Assembly (NCBI RefSeq): GCF_015999335.1
Contig: NZ_JAEACP010000010.1
Span: 62,001 to 126,000 of the forward strand
Direction: 5' to 3'
Origin: Tabrizicola soli
GTDB lineage: Bacteria; Pseudomonadota; Alphaproteobacteria; Rhodobacterales; Rhodobacteraceae
DNA: 64,000 nt
The translations under genes and the position numbers were made by a program. Positions 25,026-32,953 of this stretch are shown here, in pieces; the first letter of the stretch is position 1; every line of letters begins with the position of its first letter. The notes under the pieces are model-generated. The model searched no databases, was not told where the DNA came from, and saw nothing but the letters and a program-made list of their open reading frames with translations.

Positions 25026-26088
25026 ATCCATTGCCGAAGCCGCCAGCGCCACCCTGGGAGAGACGCTGGAAAGCCCGCCGCCGCTGATCGACGAGACCGC
25101 CGCCGCGGAACTGGTGCGCCGTCACTACGGCCTTGCGACCGAAGCCCGGACGATCGCCTGCGAGCGCGACGCGAATTTCCAGATGACCGCCGAGGATGGA
25201 CGGAACTTCACCCTGAAGGTGTCCAATCCGGGCGAGCCGGCGGTCAACACGAACTTCCAGACCGAGGCGATCCTGTGGCTGGAGCGGGTCGATCCCGGCC
25301 TGCCGGTGCCCAAGGTGGTGCGGGCGCTGGACGAGCAGAGCGAGTTTCCCCTGCGGATGGCCGACGGGCGGACCAGCATCGTGCGGATGCTGACCTGGCT
25401 GGATGGCGTCCCGGTGGTCAGGGTCGGCGTCTCGGCCGCGCTGCGCCGCGACATGGGGCGGACCCTGGCGCGGCTGGGGGCGGCGCTGCGCGACTTCGAC
25501 CATCCCGGCGCGTCGCATGACATCCAGTGGGACATCAAGCACGCCGGACGGCTGCGCCCGCTGCTCGTCTCGCTGCCCGACAACGCGCTGCGTCGGCAGT
25601 TGCTGGCCGAGCTGGACCATTTCGATGCCGTGGTCCAGCCCGTGCTGGCGGGATTGCGGCAGCAGGTGGTGCACAACGACCTGAACCACCACAACGTCCT
25701 GCTGGACCCGCACAATCCCGACCGGGTGTCGGGCGTGCTGGACTTCGGGGACATGGTGAAGACGCCGCTGGTCGCGGATCTGGGCGTCGCCGCCTCGTAC
25801 ATGACGCATCAGGAGGACGGCGCGCTGCGCTGCGTGTCCGAGATGGTGGCGGCCTATCATGCGGTCGTGCCGCTGACCCATCAGGAGATCGGGCTTCTGC
25901 GCGACCTCACGGTGGCCCGGCTGGTGACCTCGATCGCCATCACCGAATGGCGCGCGGCCCGCTATCCGCAGAACGCCGACTACATCCTGCGCAACAACGG
26001 ACCGGCGCGGATCGGGATGGAGCGTTTTGCGACCCTTCCGCGCGAGGACGTCACTGCCGCGCTCTTGCGCGCCTGCAACATGGAGTGA
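25018..26088 (+). CDS. APH-fold small-molecule kinase (aminoglycoside phosphotransferase / hydroxylysine-kinase-like)
   Basis: 356 residues. Catalytic loop VVHNDLNHHNVLLD carries Asp221, and LDFGDM carries the metal-binding Asp242. The N-lobe shows a glycine-poor nucleotide loop and the FTLKVSN strand with the ATP-binding Lys. No ATG fits: a TTG at 25018 with GGAG 9 bases upstream is the best start, overlapping pxpC by 8 bases. In animals and many bacteria an APH-fold kinase of this type partners an AGXT2L phospho-lyase, which is the next gene here. It probably phosphorylates a hydroxyl group of an amino alcohol or hydroxy amino acid rather than an antibiotic. Confidence 0.83.
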   Translation: MPESIAEAASATLGETLESPPPLIDETAAAELVRRHYGLATEARTIACERDANFQMTAEDGRNFTLKVSNPGEPAVNTNFQTEAILWLERVDPGLPVPKVVRALDEQSEFPLRMADGRTSIVRMLTWLDGVPVVRVGVSAALRRDMGRTLARLGAALRDFDHPGASHDIQWDIKHAGRLRPLLVSLPDNALRRQLLAELDHFDAVVQPVLAGLRQQVVHNDLNHHNVLLDPHNPDRVSGVLDFGDMVKTPLVADLGVAASYMTHQEDGALRCVSEMVAAYHAVVPLTHQEIGLLRDLTVARLVTSIAITEWRAARYPQNADYILRNNGPARIGMERFATLPREDVTAALLRACNME

Positions 26089-26093
26089 AAGCG

Positions 26094-27422
26094 ATGGTAA
26101 CCGACACCGGCATGGTCAACGCCTTTGTGGAAGGCGCGGCCGAACTGGACGCGGCGACGGCGGCGATGATCGCGGACCGCAAGAAGCTGTTGGGGCCGGC
26201 CTATCGGCTGTTCTACCAGCGGCCCGTGCATTTCGTGCGGGGCGAGGGCGCCTGGCTTTACGACCCCGAGGGGAACGCCTATCTGGACGCCTACAACAAC
26301 GTCACCTCGATCGGCCATTGCCATCCGAAGGTGGTCGAGGCCGTCAGCCGCCAGATGGCGACGCTGACCACCAACACGCGCTACCTGCACGACTCGGTCC
26401 TGCGCTATGCCGACCGGCTGCTGGCGACGATGCCGGAGGGGATCGGGCATTTCATGTTCACCTGCACCGGCTCGGACGCGAACGACCTCGCGGTGCGGAT
26501 CGCCCAGTCCTATACCGGCGGGCAGGGTATCATCGTGACCGAGACCGCCTATCACGGCATCACGCAGACGGTGGCGGCCTTCTCGCCCTCGCTGGGCGAG
26601 AACGTGCCGCTGGGGGCGCATGTGCGGACGGTGCCGGCGCCGGATTCCTATCGCAGCGCGACCGGCGATGTCGGGGCCGAGTTCGCGGCCGGCGTCCAGG
26701 CGGCGATCCGCGACCTGCAGCGCCACGGGATCAAGCCCGCGCTCTTCATCTGCGACGGCATCTTCTCCAGCGACGGGGTGTTCGACGGCCCGGCCGGGTT
26801 CCTGAAAGGCGCGGTCGAGGCGATCCGCGTGGCGGGCGGCATCTATATCGCGGACGAGGTGCAGTCGGGATTTGGCCGTACCGGCGATGCGATGTGGGGC
26901 TTCCAGCGCCACGGCGTGGTGCCGGACCTGGTGACCATGGGCAAGCCGATGGGCAACGGCTATCCGGTGGCCGGTGTCGCCGGGCGGCCCGAGGTCCTGG
27001 CGGAGTTCGGCCGGAAGGCGCGGTATTTCAACACCTTCGGCGGCAATGCCGTGGCGGCCGAGGCGGCCATGGCGGTGCTTGAGGCGATCCAGTCCGAGGG
27101 GCTGGTCGAGAACGCCCGCGAGACCGGCCGCTATCTGAAGGACGGGATCCAGGCGCTGGCCTCGCTGCATCCCTGCATCGGCGACGTGCGCGGCGCGGGG
27201 CTGTTCCTGGGGGTGGAGATCGTCTCGGACCGCGTCGCGAAGACGCCCGACGCGGCCATGACCACCCGCATCGTCAACGGCCTGCGCGACGAGCGGGTGC
27301 TGATCTCGGCCTGCGCCAAGGCGGCGAACGTGCTGAAGATCCGGCCGCCGCTGATCTTCACCCGCGACCAGGCCGACATTCTGGTCGAACGGCTTGACCG
27401 CGTGCTGTCGCGCTGCGCCTGA
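26094..27422 (+). CDS. Class III PLP enzyme of the AGXT2L phospho-lyase group
   Basis: 442 residues. PLP-binding Lys284 sits in VTMGKPMGNGYPVA, with the cofactor Asp in IADEVQSGFGRTG. The segments LDAYNNVTSIGHCHP, TRYLHDSVLRYA, FNTFGGNAVA and NVLKIRPPLIF match the ethanolamine-phosphate and 5-phosphohydroxylysine phospho-lyases (AGXT2L1/2) better than ordinary omega-transaminases. These eliminate phosphate and ammonia from a phosphorylated amino alcohol to give an aldehyde. It starts 5 bases after the kinase stop, which strongly suggests a kinase/phospho-lyase pair. A plain transaminase role cannot be excluded. Confidence 0.85.
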   Translation: MVTDTGMVNAFVEGAAELDAATAAMIADRKKLLGPAYRLFYQRPVHFVRGEGAWLYDPEGNAYLDAYNNVTSIGHCHPKVVEAVSRQMATLTTNTRYLHDSVLRYADRLLATMPEGIGHFMFTCTGSDANDLAVRIAQSYTGGQGIIVTETAYHGITQTVAAFSPSLGENVPLGAHVRTVPAPDSYRSATGDVGAEFAAGVQAAIRDLQRHGIKPALFICDGIFSSDGVFDGPAGFLKGAVEAIRVAGGIYIADEVQSGFGRTGDAMWGFQRHGVVPDLVTMGKPMGNGYPVAGVAGRPEVLAEFGRKARYFNTFGGNAVAAEAAMAVLEAIQSEGLVENARETGRYLKDGIQALASLHPCIGDVRGAGLFLGVEIVSDRVAKTPDAAMTTRIVNGLRDERVLISACAKAANVLKIRPPLIFTRDQADILVERLDRVLSRCA

Positions 27423-27458
27423 GCCATGCCAACCCGTCACATGATCCGAGGATAACCA

Positions 27459-27701
27459 ATGGCCACCAAACGCATCGAGTCGCCGCTGCCCGGCGTGATC
27501 TACCTCTCGCCCGCCCCGGGGGAGCCCGTGTTCAAGGCCCCGGGCGACAGCGTCGCGGTGGGCGACACCCTGGCGTTGGTCGAGGTGATGAAGTCCTACA
27601 TGCCGGTCGAGGCCGACCAGGCGGGCATCTTCAGGGGCTATCTTGTCGAAACCGAAACGGTGCTGGAGCCCGGCGAGCCGCTTTGCGAGCTTGAGGTCTG
27701 A
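27459..27701 (+). CDS. Small biotin carboxyl carrier protein
   Basis: 80 residues, just a biotinyl domain. The biotinylation motif is EVMKSYM with Lys45; the usual EAMKM has Ser in place of the Met after Lys. Gly-rich beta turns (PGDSVAVGDTLALVEV) fit the flattened-barrel fold. It lacks the N-terminal Ala/Pro part of the AccB used in fatty-acid synthesis. It sits 37 bases after the PLP-enzyme gene and its stop is followed 2 bases later by the biotin carboxylase, so the pair makes the carboxybiotin for PxpB/PxpC (inference). Confidence 0.85.
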   Translation: MATKRIESPLPGVIYLSPAPGEPVFKAPGDSVAVGDTLALVEVMKSYMPVEADQAGIFRGYLVETETVLEPGEPLCELEV

Positions 27702-27703
27702 GC

Positions 27704-29089
27704 ATGGCCCCGATCCGGAAGCTGCTGATCGCCAACCGGGGCGAGATCGCCGTGCGCATCCAGCGCGCGGCGCGCGACCTCGGGATCCGCACCGTGCAGG
27801 TGGTCAGCGAGGCCGACCGCGACATGCTGGCGGCCCGCATGGCCGACGAGGTCATCGTGCTTGGCCCGCCCGCCGCGTCGAAGTCCTATCTCGCGGTCGA
27901 CCGCCTGCTGGATGCCCTGCGCGACAGCGGGGCGGACGCGGTGCATCCCGGCTATGGCTTCCTGTCCGAGAACGCGGATTTCGCCCGCGCCGTCACCGCG
28001 ATGGGCCGGATCTTCGTCGGCCCCGACGCGGACACGATCGAGCGCATGGGCGACAAGGTGAATGCCCGGCAGGCCGCGATCGCGGCGGGCGTGCCCGTCG
28101 TGCCCGGCAGCGAAGGGCGGATCAAGGGTCTGGAGCAGGCCCTCTCCCTGGCGGGGGAGATCGGCTATCCGGTCATGGTGAAAGCCGCCGCCGGCGGGGG
28201 CGGGCGCGGCATCCGCGTCTCGCACACGGCCGAGGAACTGGCCGCCGCCATTCCCACCGCCATGGCCGAGGCGAAGGCGGGTTTCGGCGATCCCGGCCTG
28301 TATCTGGAGGCCTATATCGAGAAGGCCCGCCACATCGAGGTGCAGGTCCTGGGCGACGGCGAGGACGTGATCCACCTGCACGAGCGCGAATGTTCCCTGC
28401 AACGCCGCCGCCAGAAGGTCTGGGAGGAAGCCCCGGCCGCGATGCTGGACCCCGGCCTGCGGGCGGAGCTCTGCGCCTCGGCCGTGCGGCTGTCCAGGGC
28501 GGTCCGCTATCGCGGCGCGGGCACGATGGAATACCTTTACGACCCCGGCCGGCAGGCGTTCTACTTCATCGAGATGAACACCCGCATCCAGGTCGAGCAT
28601 CCCGTGACCGAGATGATCACCGGGATCGATCTGGTGCGCGAGATGCTGCTGATCGCCGGGGGCGGCAGGCTGCGGATGTCGCAAGAGGATGTCCGGTGCA
28701 CCGGACATGCCATCGAGGTCAGGATCAACGCCGAGGACCCGGCCCGCAACTTCATGCCGAATCCGGGCCATGTCGAGACCTTGCGCCTTCCCGAAGGCCC
28801 CGGAATCCGCTTCGACGAGGGCATCTATGCCGGTTACCGGGTTCCGCCTTTCTACGACTCGCTTTTGGGCAAGCTGATCGTGGCGGGCGCGTCGCGGGAG
28901 GAGGCGCTGGACCGGATGGCCGCGGCGCTGGACGGGCTGGAGATCGGCCCGATCGCGACGACAACCGCCCTGCACCGCGCCCTGGTGCAGGACCCTGCCC
29001 TGCGCGCCGGCGAGGTTTCGACCCGATGGCTGGAGACCTGGCTGGAAGGACCGGGAGTTGCGGCCATCAAGACCGCGAGCGGAACCTGA
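27704..29089 (+). CDS. Biotin carboxylase subunit (AccC family, split urea-carboxylase-like system)
   Basis: 461 residues, standard for AccC. The N-domain begins KLLIANRGEIAVRI and contains VHPGYGFLSEN. The ATP-grasp glycine loop is AAAGGGGRGIR near residues 162-172, and FIEMNTRIQVEHPVTE holds the catalytic Glu/Arg residues. It carboxylates biotin on the 80-residue carrier at the cost of ATP. The operon has no acetyl-CoA or propionyl-CoA carboxyltransferase; the only carboxyltransferase-type folds are PxpB and PxpC, as in urea carboxylase. Last gene of the arm. Confidence 0.9.
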   Translation: MAPIRKLLIANRGEIAVRIQRAARDLGIRTVQVVSEADRDMLAARMADEVIVLGPPAASKSYLAVDRLLDALRDSGADAVHPGYGFLSENADFARAVTAMGRIFVGPDADTIERMGDKVNARQAAIAAGVPVVPGSEGRIKGLEQALSLAGEIGYPVMVKAAAGGGGRGIRVSHTAEELAAAIPTAMAEAKAGFGDPGLYLEAYIEKARHIEVQVLGDGEDVIHLHERECSLQRRRQKVWEEAPAAMLDPGLRAELCASAVRLSRAVRYRGAGTMEYLYDPGRQAFYFIEMNTRIQVEHPVTEMITGIDLVREMLLIAGGGRLRMSQEDVRCTGHAIEVRINAEDPARNFMPNPGHVETLRLPEGPGIRFDEGIYAGYRVPPFYDSLLGKLIVAGASREEALDRMAAALDGLEIGPIATTTALHRALVQDPALRAGEVSTRWLETWLEGPGVAAIKTASGT

Positions 29090-29099
29090 CCGGGGCGCG

Positions 29100-29981
29100 T
29101 CAGCTCAGGTAATGGTTCACCGGCTGCAGGGGTTCGGGCGGTTCCTCGCCCAGATGCGGGGCCAGGCTGATCTCGGCGGCGCGGCAGATGGCATCCAGGG
29201 CGATGCCGTTCAGGCTGGTGGCGAAGGGATGGCTCAGCTCCTCGGTCACTTCTGCCAGGCCAAGGAACATGTAGGCCACGACCGCCACGAAGACGGGGGT
29301 CATCCAGCCCGTGGTGCCGATCAGCGCCAGCGGCAGGAGCAGGCAGTAGAGATAGGTCGTGCGGTAGATCAGCAGGGAATAGACGAAGGGCAGCGGGCTG
29401 TTGGCGATGCGTTCGCAGCCCGCCTGTTGCAGCGCCATGCCGGCCAGACGGGCGGACAGCGCCCGTGCGCCGAAGCCGTCCAGCCGCCCGTCCCGATGCG
29501 CCGCCGCAAGGGTGGCGTTCACCAGGTCGAGGGCCGCATCCGGCGGGTGGGCGGCCGTTGCCACCTCCTCCTGCCCCGGCGCGCGGGGCGACAGGCGGCG
29601 CAGGTTCAGGCGGTGGGCATGGAGGAAGACCAGCGCCTCGCGCAGGACCTGTTCGCGCGTGGGCCTGTCCGCCAGGAAGACCTCGACCTCGCGCGCCAGG
29701 CTGCGCATGTCGGCCAAGAGCCCGCCCCAGAGCCGCCGCGCCTCCCACCAGCGGTCATAGGCGGCGTTGTTGCGAAAACCCAGGAAGAGCGACAGGCCGA
29801 TACCGAAGACGGCGAAGCTGGACCCGTCCAGATGCGGGGCAAGCCCGGTCATCCGGTCCAGGAGCACGACCAGCGCCGCGACGATGCCGAGGATGAGGAC
29901 CGGCCCGACGACGCGCGGCACGATGGAGCCGCGCAGGGCGGTCAAGAGGTCCCAGAGGCCCGGTTTTTCCCTGACGATCAT
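29100..29981 (-). CDS. Bestrophin-like / UPF0187 membrane protein
   Basis: 293 residues from the ATG at 29981 (AAGAGG upstream). The family marker FLGFRNNAAYDRWWEARRLWG lies near residues 65-85, and the VTEELSHPFATSLNGIALDAICR region near residues 250-272 matches the anion-channel gate end of bacterial bestrophins. Four membrane segments are visible in two pairs (VVGPVLILGIVAALVVLL; SLLIYRTTYLYCLLLPLAL; MTPVFVAVVAYMFLGL). Probably an ion channel in the inner membrane. It is convergent with the biotin carboxylase gene (10 bases between stops) and has no evident functional link. Confidence 0.85.
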   Translation of the reverse strand: MIVREKPGLWDLLTALRGSIVPRVVGPVLILGIVAALVVLLDRMTGLAPHLDGSSFAVFGIGLSLFLGFRNNAAYDRWWEARRLWGGLLADMRSLAREVEVFLADRPTREQVLREALVFLHAHRLNLRRLSPRAPGQEEVATAAHPPDAALDLVNATLAAAHRDGRLDGFGARALSARLAGMALQQAGCERIANSPLPFVYSLLIYRTTYLYCLLLPLALIGTTGWMTPVFVAVVAYMFLGLAEVTEELSHPFATSLNGIALDAICRAAEISLAPHLGEEPPEPLQPVNHYLS

Positions 29982-30015
29982 GCGTGCCTCTTGCCTGCCC
30001 TTGCGCCCATGGTGT

Positions 30016-30049
30016 CCTGCCCGGCCCGAACAGTCAAATGCCGGGCAGG
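30016..30049 (-). terminator. Hairpin after the flavoprotein operon
   Basis: CCTGCCCGGC (30016-30025) pairs with GCCGGGCAGG (30040-30049) over a 14-base loop, immediately beyond the minus-strand stop at 30050. No T tract; probable terminator of the operon running from 36774. Confidence 0.55.
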
Positions 30050-32140
30050 TCAGGGAAGTCGCGATGGCCCTGGCTCCAGCCCTGCCACTTCCCGGCGGAA
30101 CCGCGGACTGTCGCCGCGGTCGTCGGGTGTATCCAGCTCCTCGGCGAAGCGGCGGCCGGCGTAGGTGGCCCAGGCGATGGGGCCGGGCGCGGCGGCGTCC
30201 CCGATCAGCCTGACCGAGCGGAGGCCGGCGGCCTCCCATTCGCCCCGCCGCGCGGCGAGGTCGTGGTAGAGGGTGTCGTGCGGTATGCGCGAGGTCACCA
30301 TGACCACGGCATCGGCGGGCAGGGTGAAGGGGGCGCCGGTCCAGCAGCAGGCAAGGCCGACCTCGGCCGCGCCAATCGCCTCGGGCGCTTTCGACAGGTG
30401 GATGCGGACGCCGAGTTCCATCAGGCGGCGCATGATGATCGCCTGCTCCAGCGTGTTTTCCGCCCATTCGGCGACCTTGGCGGCGGGCGTCACGAAATCC
30501 ACCATGCAGCCGCGCGCGACCAGGACCTCGGCCATCAGCGAGCCCATGTAGAAATGGTCGTCGTCATAGACCGCGACGCGCCCGCCCGCGGGCCCCTGCC
30601 CCGCCATCAGGTCGTCGGGCGAGAAGACCGGCATCGCCGGATTGGTCGGGATCGGCAAGAGATGCAGCCGGGCGACCGCATCGCGCCGCCAGCTGGCCCC
30701 GGTGGCGATGGCGACATGCTCGGCCCCCATCGCCAGCACGTCGTCGGCGGTCAGGCGGCTGTCGCGGTAGATCTCGGCGTTGGTCAAGGGCGCAAGCTGG
30801 CCGATGCGGTAATCCGCCACCCGGCCCCAGGCCGAGAGGCCCGGCAGGCCGCGTTCGCGGGCGACCCGGCCGCCCAGCACGGTCGTCGCCTCGGCCAGCG
30901 TCACCTGATAGCCCCGCCGCGCCGATTGCAGCGCGGCCTCCAGCCCCGTCGGCCCGGCGCCGACCACCAGCACACTGGAGGACGGCCCCTTCGGCCGCGC
31001 CCGTTCGGGGTGCCAGCCCTTGCGCCATTCCTCCATGAAGGCGGTGTTCTGGGTGCAGCGGCTGATCCCGCCGGTCATGTCGCCCGAGACGCAGATGTTG
31101 CAGCCGATGCATTCGCGGATGTCCTCGAAGCGGCCCTCCTCGATCTTCTTCGGCAGGAACGGGTCGGCGATGGAAGGCCGCGCCGCGCCGATGAAATCCA
31201 GGATCCCCTGGCGGATCTGCCGCACCATGGCGTCGGCGCTGGTGAAGCGCCCCACCCCCACGACGGGGCGCGAGGTCAGCTCCTTGATCCCGCGCACCAG
31301 ATCCTCTTGCGCGCCCTCGGGCTTGAAGCGCGAGGTGCCGGAGCAGGCGTCCCAGGTGCCATGGGCCAGATCCCAGAGGTCGGGCAGGTCGCCATGCATC
31401 GCGATGAAATCGCGCACCTCGGTGTTGGAGAAGCCATGGGTCCCGGCCTCGTGCAGCGACATGCGGTAGGTGATCCCAAGCTCTCCCTTCGTCACCTCGC
31501 GCGCGTCCTCGATCACCTCGCGCAGGAAGCGGCCGCGGTTTTCAAGGCTGCCGCCGTATTCGTCGGTCCGGTGGTTCGTGGCGCGCGAAAGGAAGTGCTG
31601 GAAGATGCCGAAGCCATGCGCGCCGTAAAGGCAGATCAGGTCGAAGCCCGCCTGCTGGCTGCGGCGGACGGCGTTGCGGAACCAGCGGCGCAGGTCGCGG
31701 ATATCCTCGCGGTCCAGGGTGCGGGCCTGCACCGGGTCGGAGGTGAAGGTCAGGATCGGCCCGCCCGTCACCGCCAGCGGCACGTCGCGGGAATACAGGT
31801 TCGGCCCGTTGATCCCGGAATAGGCCAGCTGGATCCCCGCCAGCGCGCCGTGGCTTTTCATCGCCTCGGCCATGGCGGCGAGGGCAGGGATGTCCTTGTC
31901 CTCCCACAGGTGTTGCTCGATGAAGGGGGTGATCTCGGAGGAGGGGTGGATCTCGGTCTGTTCGGTGAAGATCACGCCCCAGCCGCCCTCGGCCTTGGTG
32001 CGGCGCATCTCGGCGGCGGCGGAGGGGTCGCGGTAGCCGCCGCCGTTGCAATGCGGGACCTGGTAGAAACGGTTCTTCGCCAGCTTCGGCCCGATCCGCA
32101 GCGGTTCGAACAGGATGTCGTAGCGGCTGTCGCGGGGCAT
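30050..32140 (-). CDS. Trimethylamine dehydrogenase-family flavoprotein, histamine-dehydrogenase-like pocket
   Basis: 696 residues from the ATG at 32140. An N-terminal old-yellow-enzyme barrel has FYQVPHC with Cys31 at the site that binds FMN covalently in TMADH. A [4Fe-4S] motif CIGCNICVSGD...CTQN starts at Cys344, then a Rossmann FAD/ADP domain (VLVVGAGPTGLEAA). Against TMADH the aromatic bowl is changed: Tyr60 is Gln61 and Trp355 is Asp354, while Trp264 is kept as Trp256. As I recall, histamine dehydrogenase has the same Gln/Trp/Asp set. It should oxidatively deaminate or demethylate an amine and pass electrons to an ETF. It starts 4 bases after the amidase gene. Confidence 0.88.
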   Translation of the reverse strand: MPRDSRYDILFEPLRIGPKLAKNRFYQVPHCNGGGYRDPSAAAEMRRTKAEGGWGVIFTEQTEIHPSSEITPFIEQHLWEDKDIPALAAMAEAMKSHGALAGIQLAYSGINGPNLYSRDVPLAVTGGPILTFTSDPVQARTLDREDIRDLRRWFRNAVRRSQQAGFDLICLYGAHGFGIFQHFLSRATNHRTDEYGGSLENRGRFLREVIEDAREVTKGELGITYRMSLHEAGTHGFSNTEVRDFIAMHGDLPDLWDLAHGTWDACSGTSRFKPEGAQEDLVRGIKELTSRPVVGVGRFTSADAMVRQIRQGILDFIGAARPSIADPFLPKKIEEGRFEDIRECIGCNICVSGDMTGGISRCTQNTAFMEEWRKGWHPERARPKGPSSSVLVVGAGPTGLEAALQSARRGYQVTLAEATTVLGGRVARERGLPGLSAWGRVADYRIGQLAPLTNAEIYRDSRLTADDVLAMGAEHVAIATGASWRRDAVARLHLLPIPTNPAMPVFSPDDLMAGQGPAGGRVAVYDDDHFYMGSLMAEVLVARGCMVDFVTPAAKVAEWAENTLEQAIIMRRLMELGVRIHLSKAPEAIGAAEVGLACCWTGAPFTLPADAVVMVTSRIPHDTLYHDLAARRGEWEAAGLRSVRLIGDAAAPGPIAWATYAGRRFAEELDTPDDRGDSPRFRREVAGLEPGPSRLP

Positions 32141-32144
32141 GACG

Positions 32145-32900
32145 TCAGACTTTCCGGAAATCGGTGATCTGGGTGGAGACGCGGGCCGGATCGACGGCGG
32201 GCACGTCGGCGACCAGCAGCGCCGGATGCTCGCCCGCCTGCGCCAGGACCTCGCCATGCGGGCCGGCGATCAGGCTGCCGCCGGCATAGGTCAGGTCGCC
32301 CTCGCTGCCGCAGTAATTGGCATAGGCGATGGCCAGCCCGTGATTGGCCGCCATGGCGGGCACGGTGTGGCGCACGACATGGGTGAAGGGCATCATGTTG
32401 GCGGTGGGGACGAGGATCGCCTCGACCCCCTGCCCGGCCAGCGCCGCGACATGGGGGGCGAATTCGATGTCGTAGCAGATCAGCAGGGCCAGCTTGCGGC
32501 CGGCGAGGTCGAAGGTGACGTAGGCATCGCCGGCAGTGAAGATCGCCTTCTCACGCGGGCCATAAGGCTGGATCTTGCGGTAATGGGCCAGGACCCCGCC
32601 ATCCGGGCCAAGGCACAGCGCCGCGTTCCAGACCTTCCCCCCGGCCGCCTCGGCATAGCCGAAGACCAGCGCGGTTCCCGCACTTCGCGCCGCCTCGGAG
32701 AGACGGGTCAGCGGCGCGGACCCCTCTCCGAGGGCGAGTTCGGCGATCCGGGGATGGTTGTAGCCCGGCAGGAAGACCTCGGGCGCGACCAGCAGATCGG
32801 CGCCGGCGGCCGAAGCCGCCTGAAGGGCGGTCGTAAGCGCGGCGCAGGCCGCGTTGATGTCGCCTGCGGGCGAGGGGGTTTGCAGGACGGAAAGGCGCAT
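32145..32900 (-). CDS. Nitrilase-superfamily carbon-nitrogen hydrolase
   Basis: 251 residues with the Glu-Lys-Cys triad: Glu41 (LLVAPEVFLPGY), Lys109 (YRKIQPYG) and Cys142 (LLICYDIEF). Conserved VPTANMMPF and ANYCGSEGD follow. These enzymes hydrolyse amides or nitriles in the cytosol; the short length and FxPGYN segment fit the amidase branches such as beta-ureidopropionase-like or omega-amidase-like proteins. It lies between a polyamine-type transporter and an amine dehydrogenase, so an N-acyl or carbamoyl amine is a plausible substrate (inference). Confidence 0.87.
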   Translation of the reverse strand: MRLSVLQTPSPAGDINAACAALTTALQAASAAGADLLVAPEVFLPGYNHPRIAELALGEGSAPLTRLSEAARSAGTALVFGYAEAAGGKVWNAALCLGPDGGVLAHYRKIQPYGPREKAIFTAGDAYVTFDLAGRKLALLICYDIEFAPHVAALAGQGVEAILVPTANMMPFTHVVRHTVPAMAANHGLAIAYANYCGSEGDLTYAGGSLIAGPHGEVLAQAGEHPALLVADVPAVDPARVSTQITDFRKV

Positions 32901-32919
32901 GGGAATACCGGGGCTTCAG

Positions 32920-32944
32920 GCCCCGCGCCAAGGCGGCGCGGGGC
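32920..32944 (-). terminator. Hairpin between binding-protein and amidase genes
   Basis: GCCCCGCGCC (32920-32929) pairs with GGCGCGGGGC (32935-32944) over AAGGC, 9 bases beyond the minus-strand stop of the binding-protein gene (32954). Same layout as the hairpins after other binding-protein genes in the window. Confidence 0.58.
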
Positions 32945-32953
32945 GGGCTGTCG

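Noticed and set aside
25018-26088. Aminoglycoside resistance gene
   Set aside because: The APH fold is shared by many metabolic kinases; the operon and the adjacent AGXT2L enzyme fit metabolism and not resistance.
27459-29089. Biotin carrier and carboxylase as fatty-acid acetyl-CoA carboxylase AccB/AccC
   Set aside because: The carrier lacks the AccB N-terminal part, the motif is MKS, and the operon's only carboxyltransferase-type folds are PxpB/PxpC.
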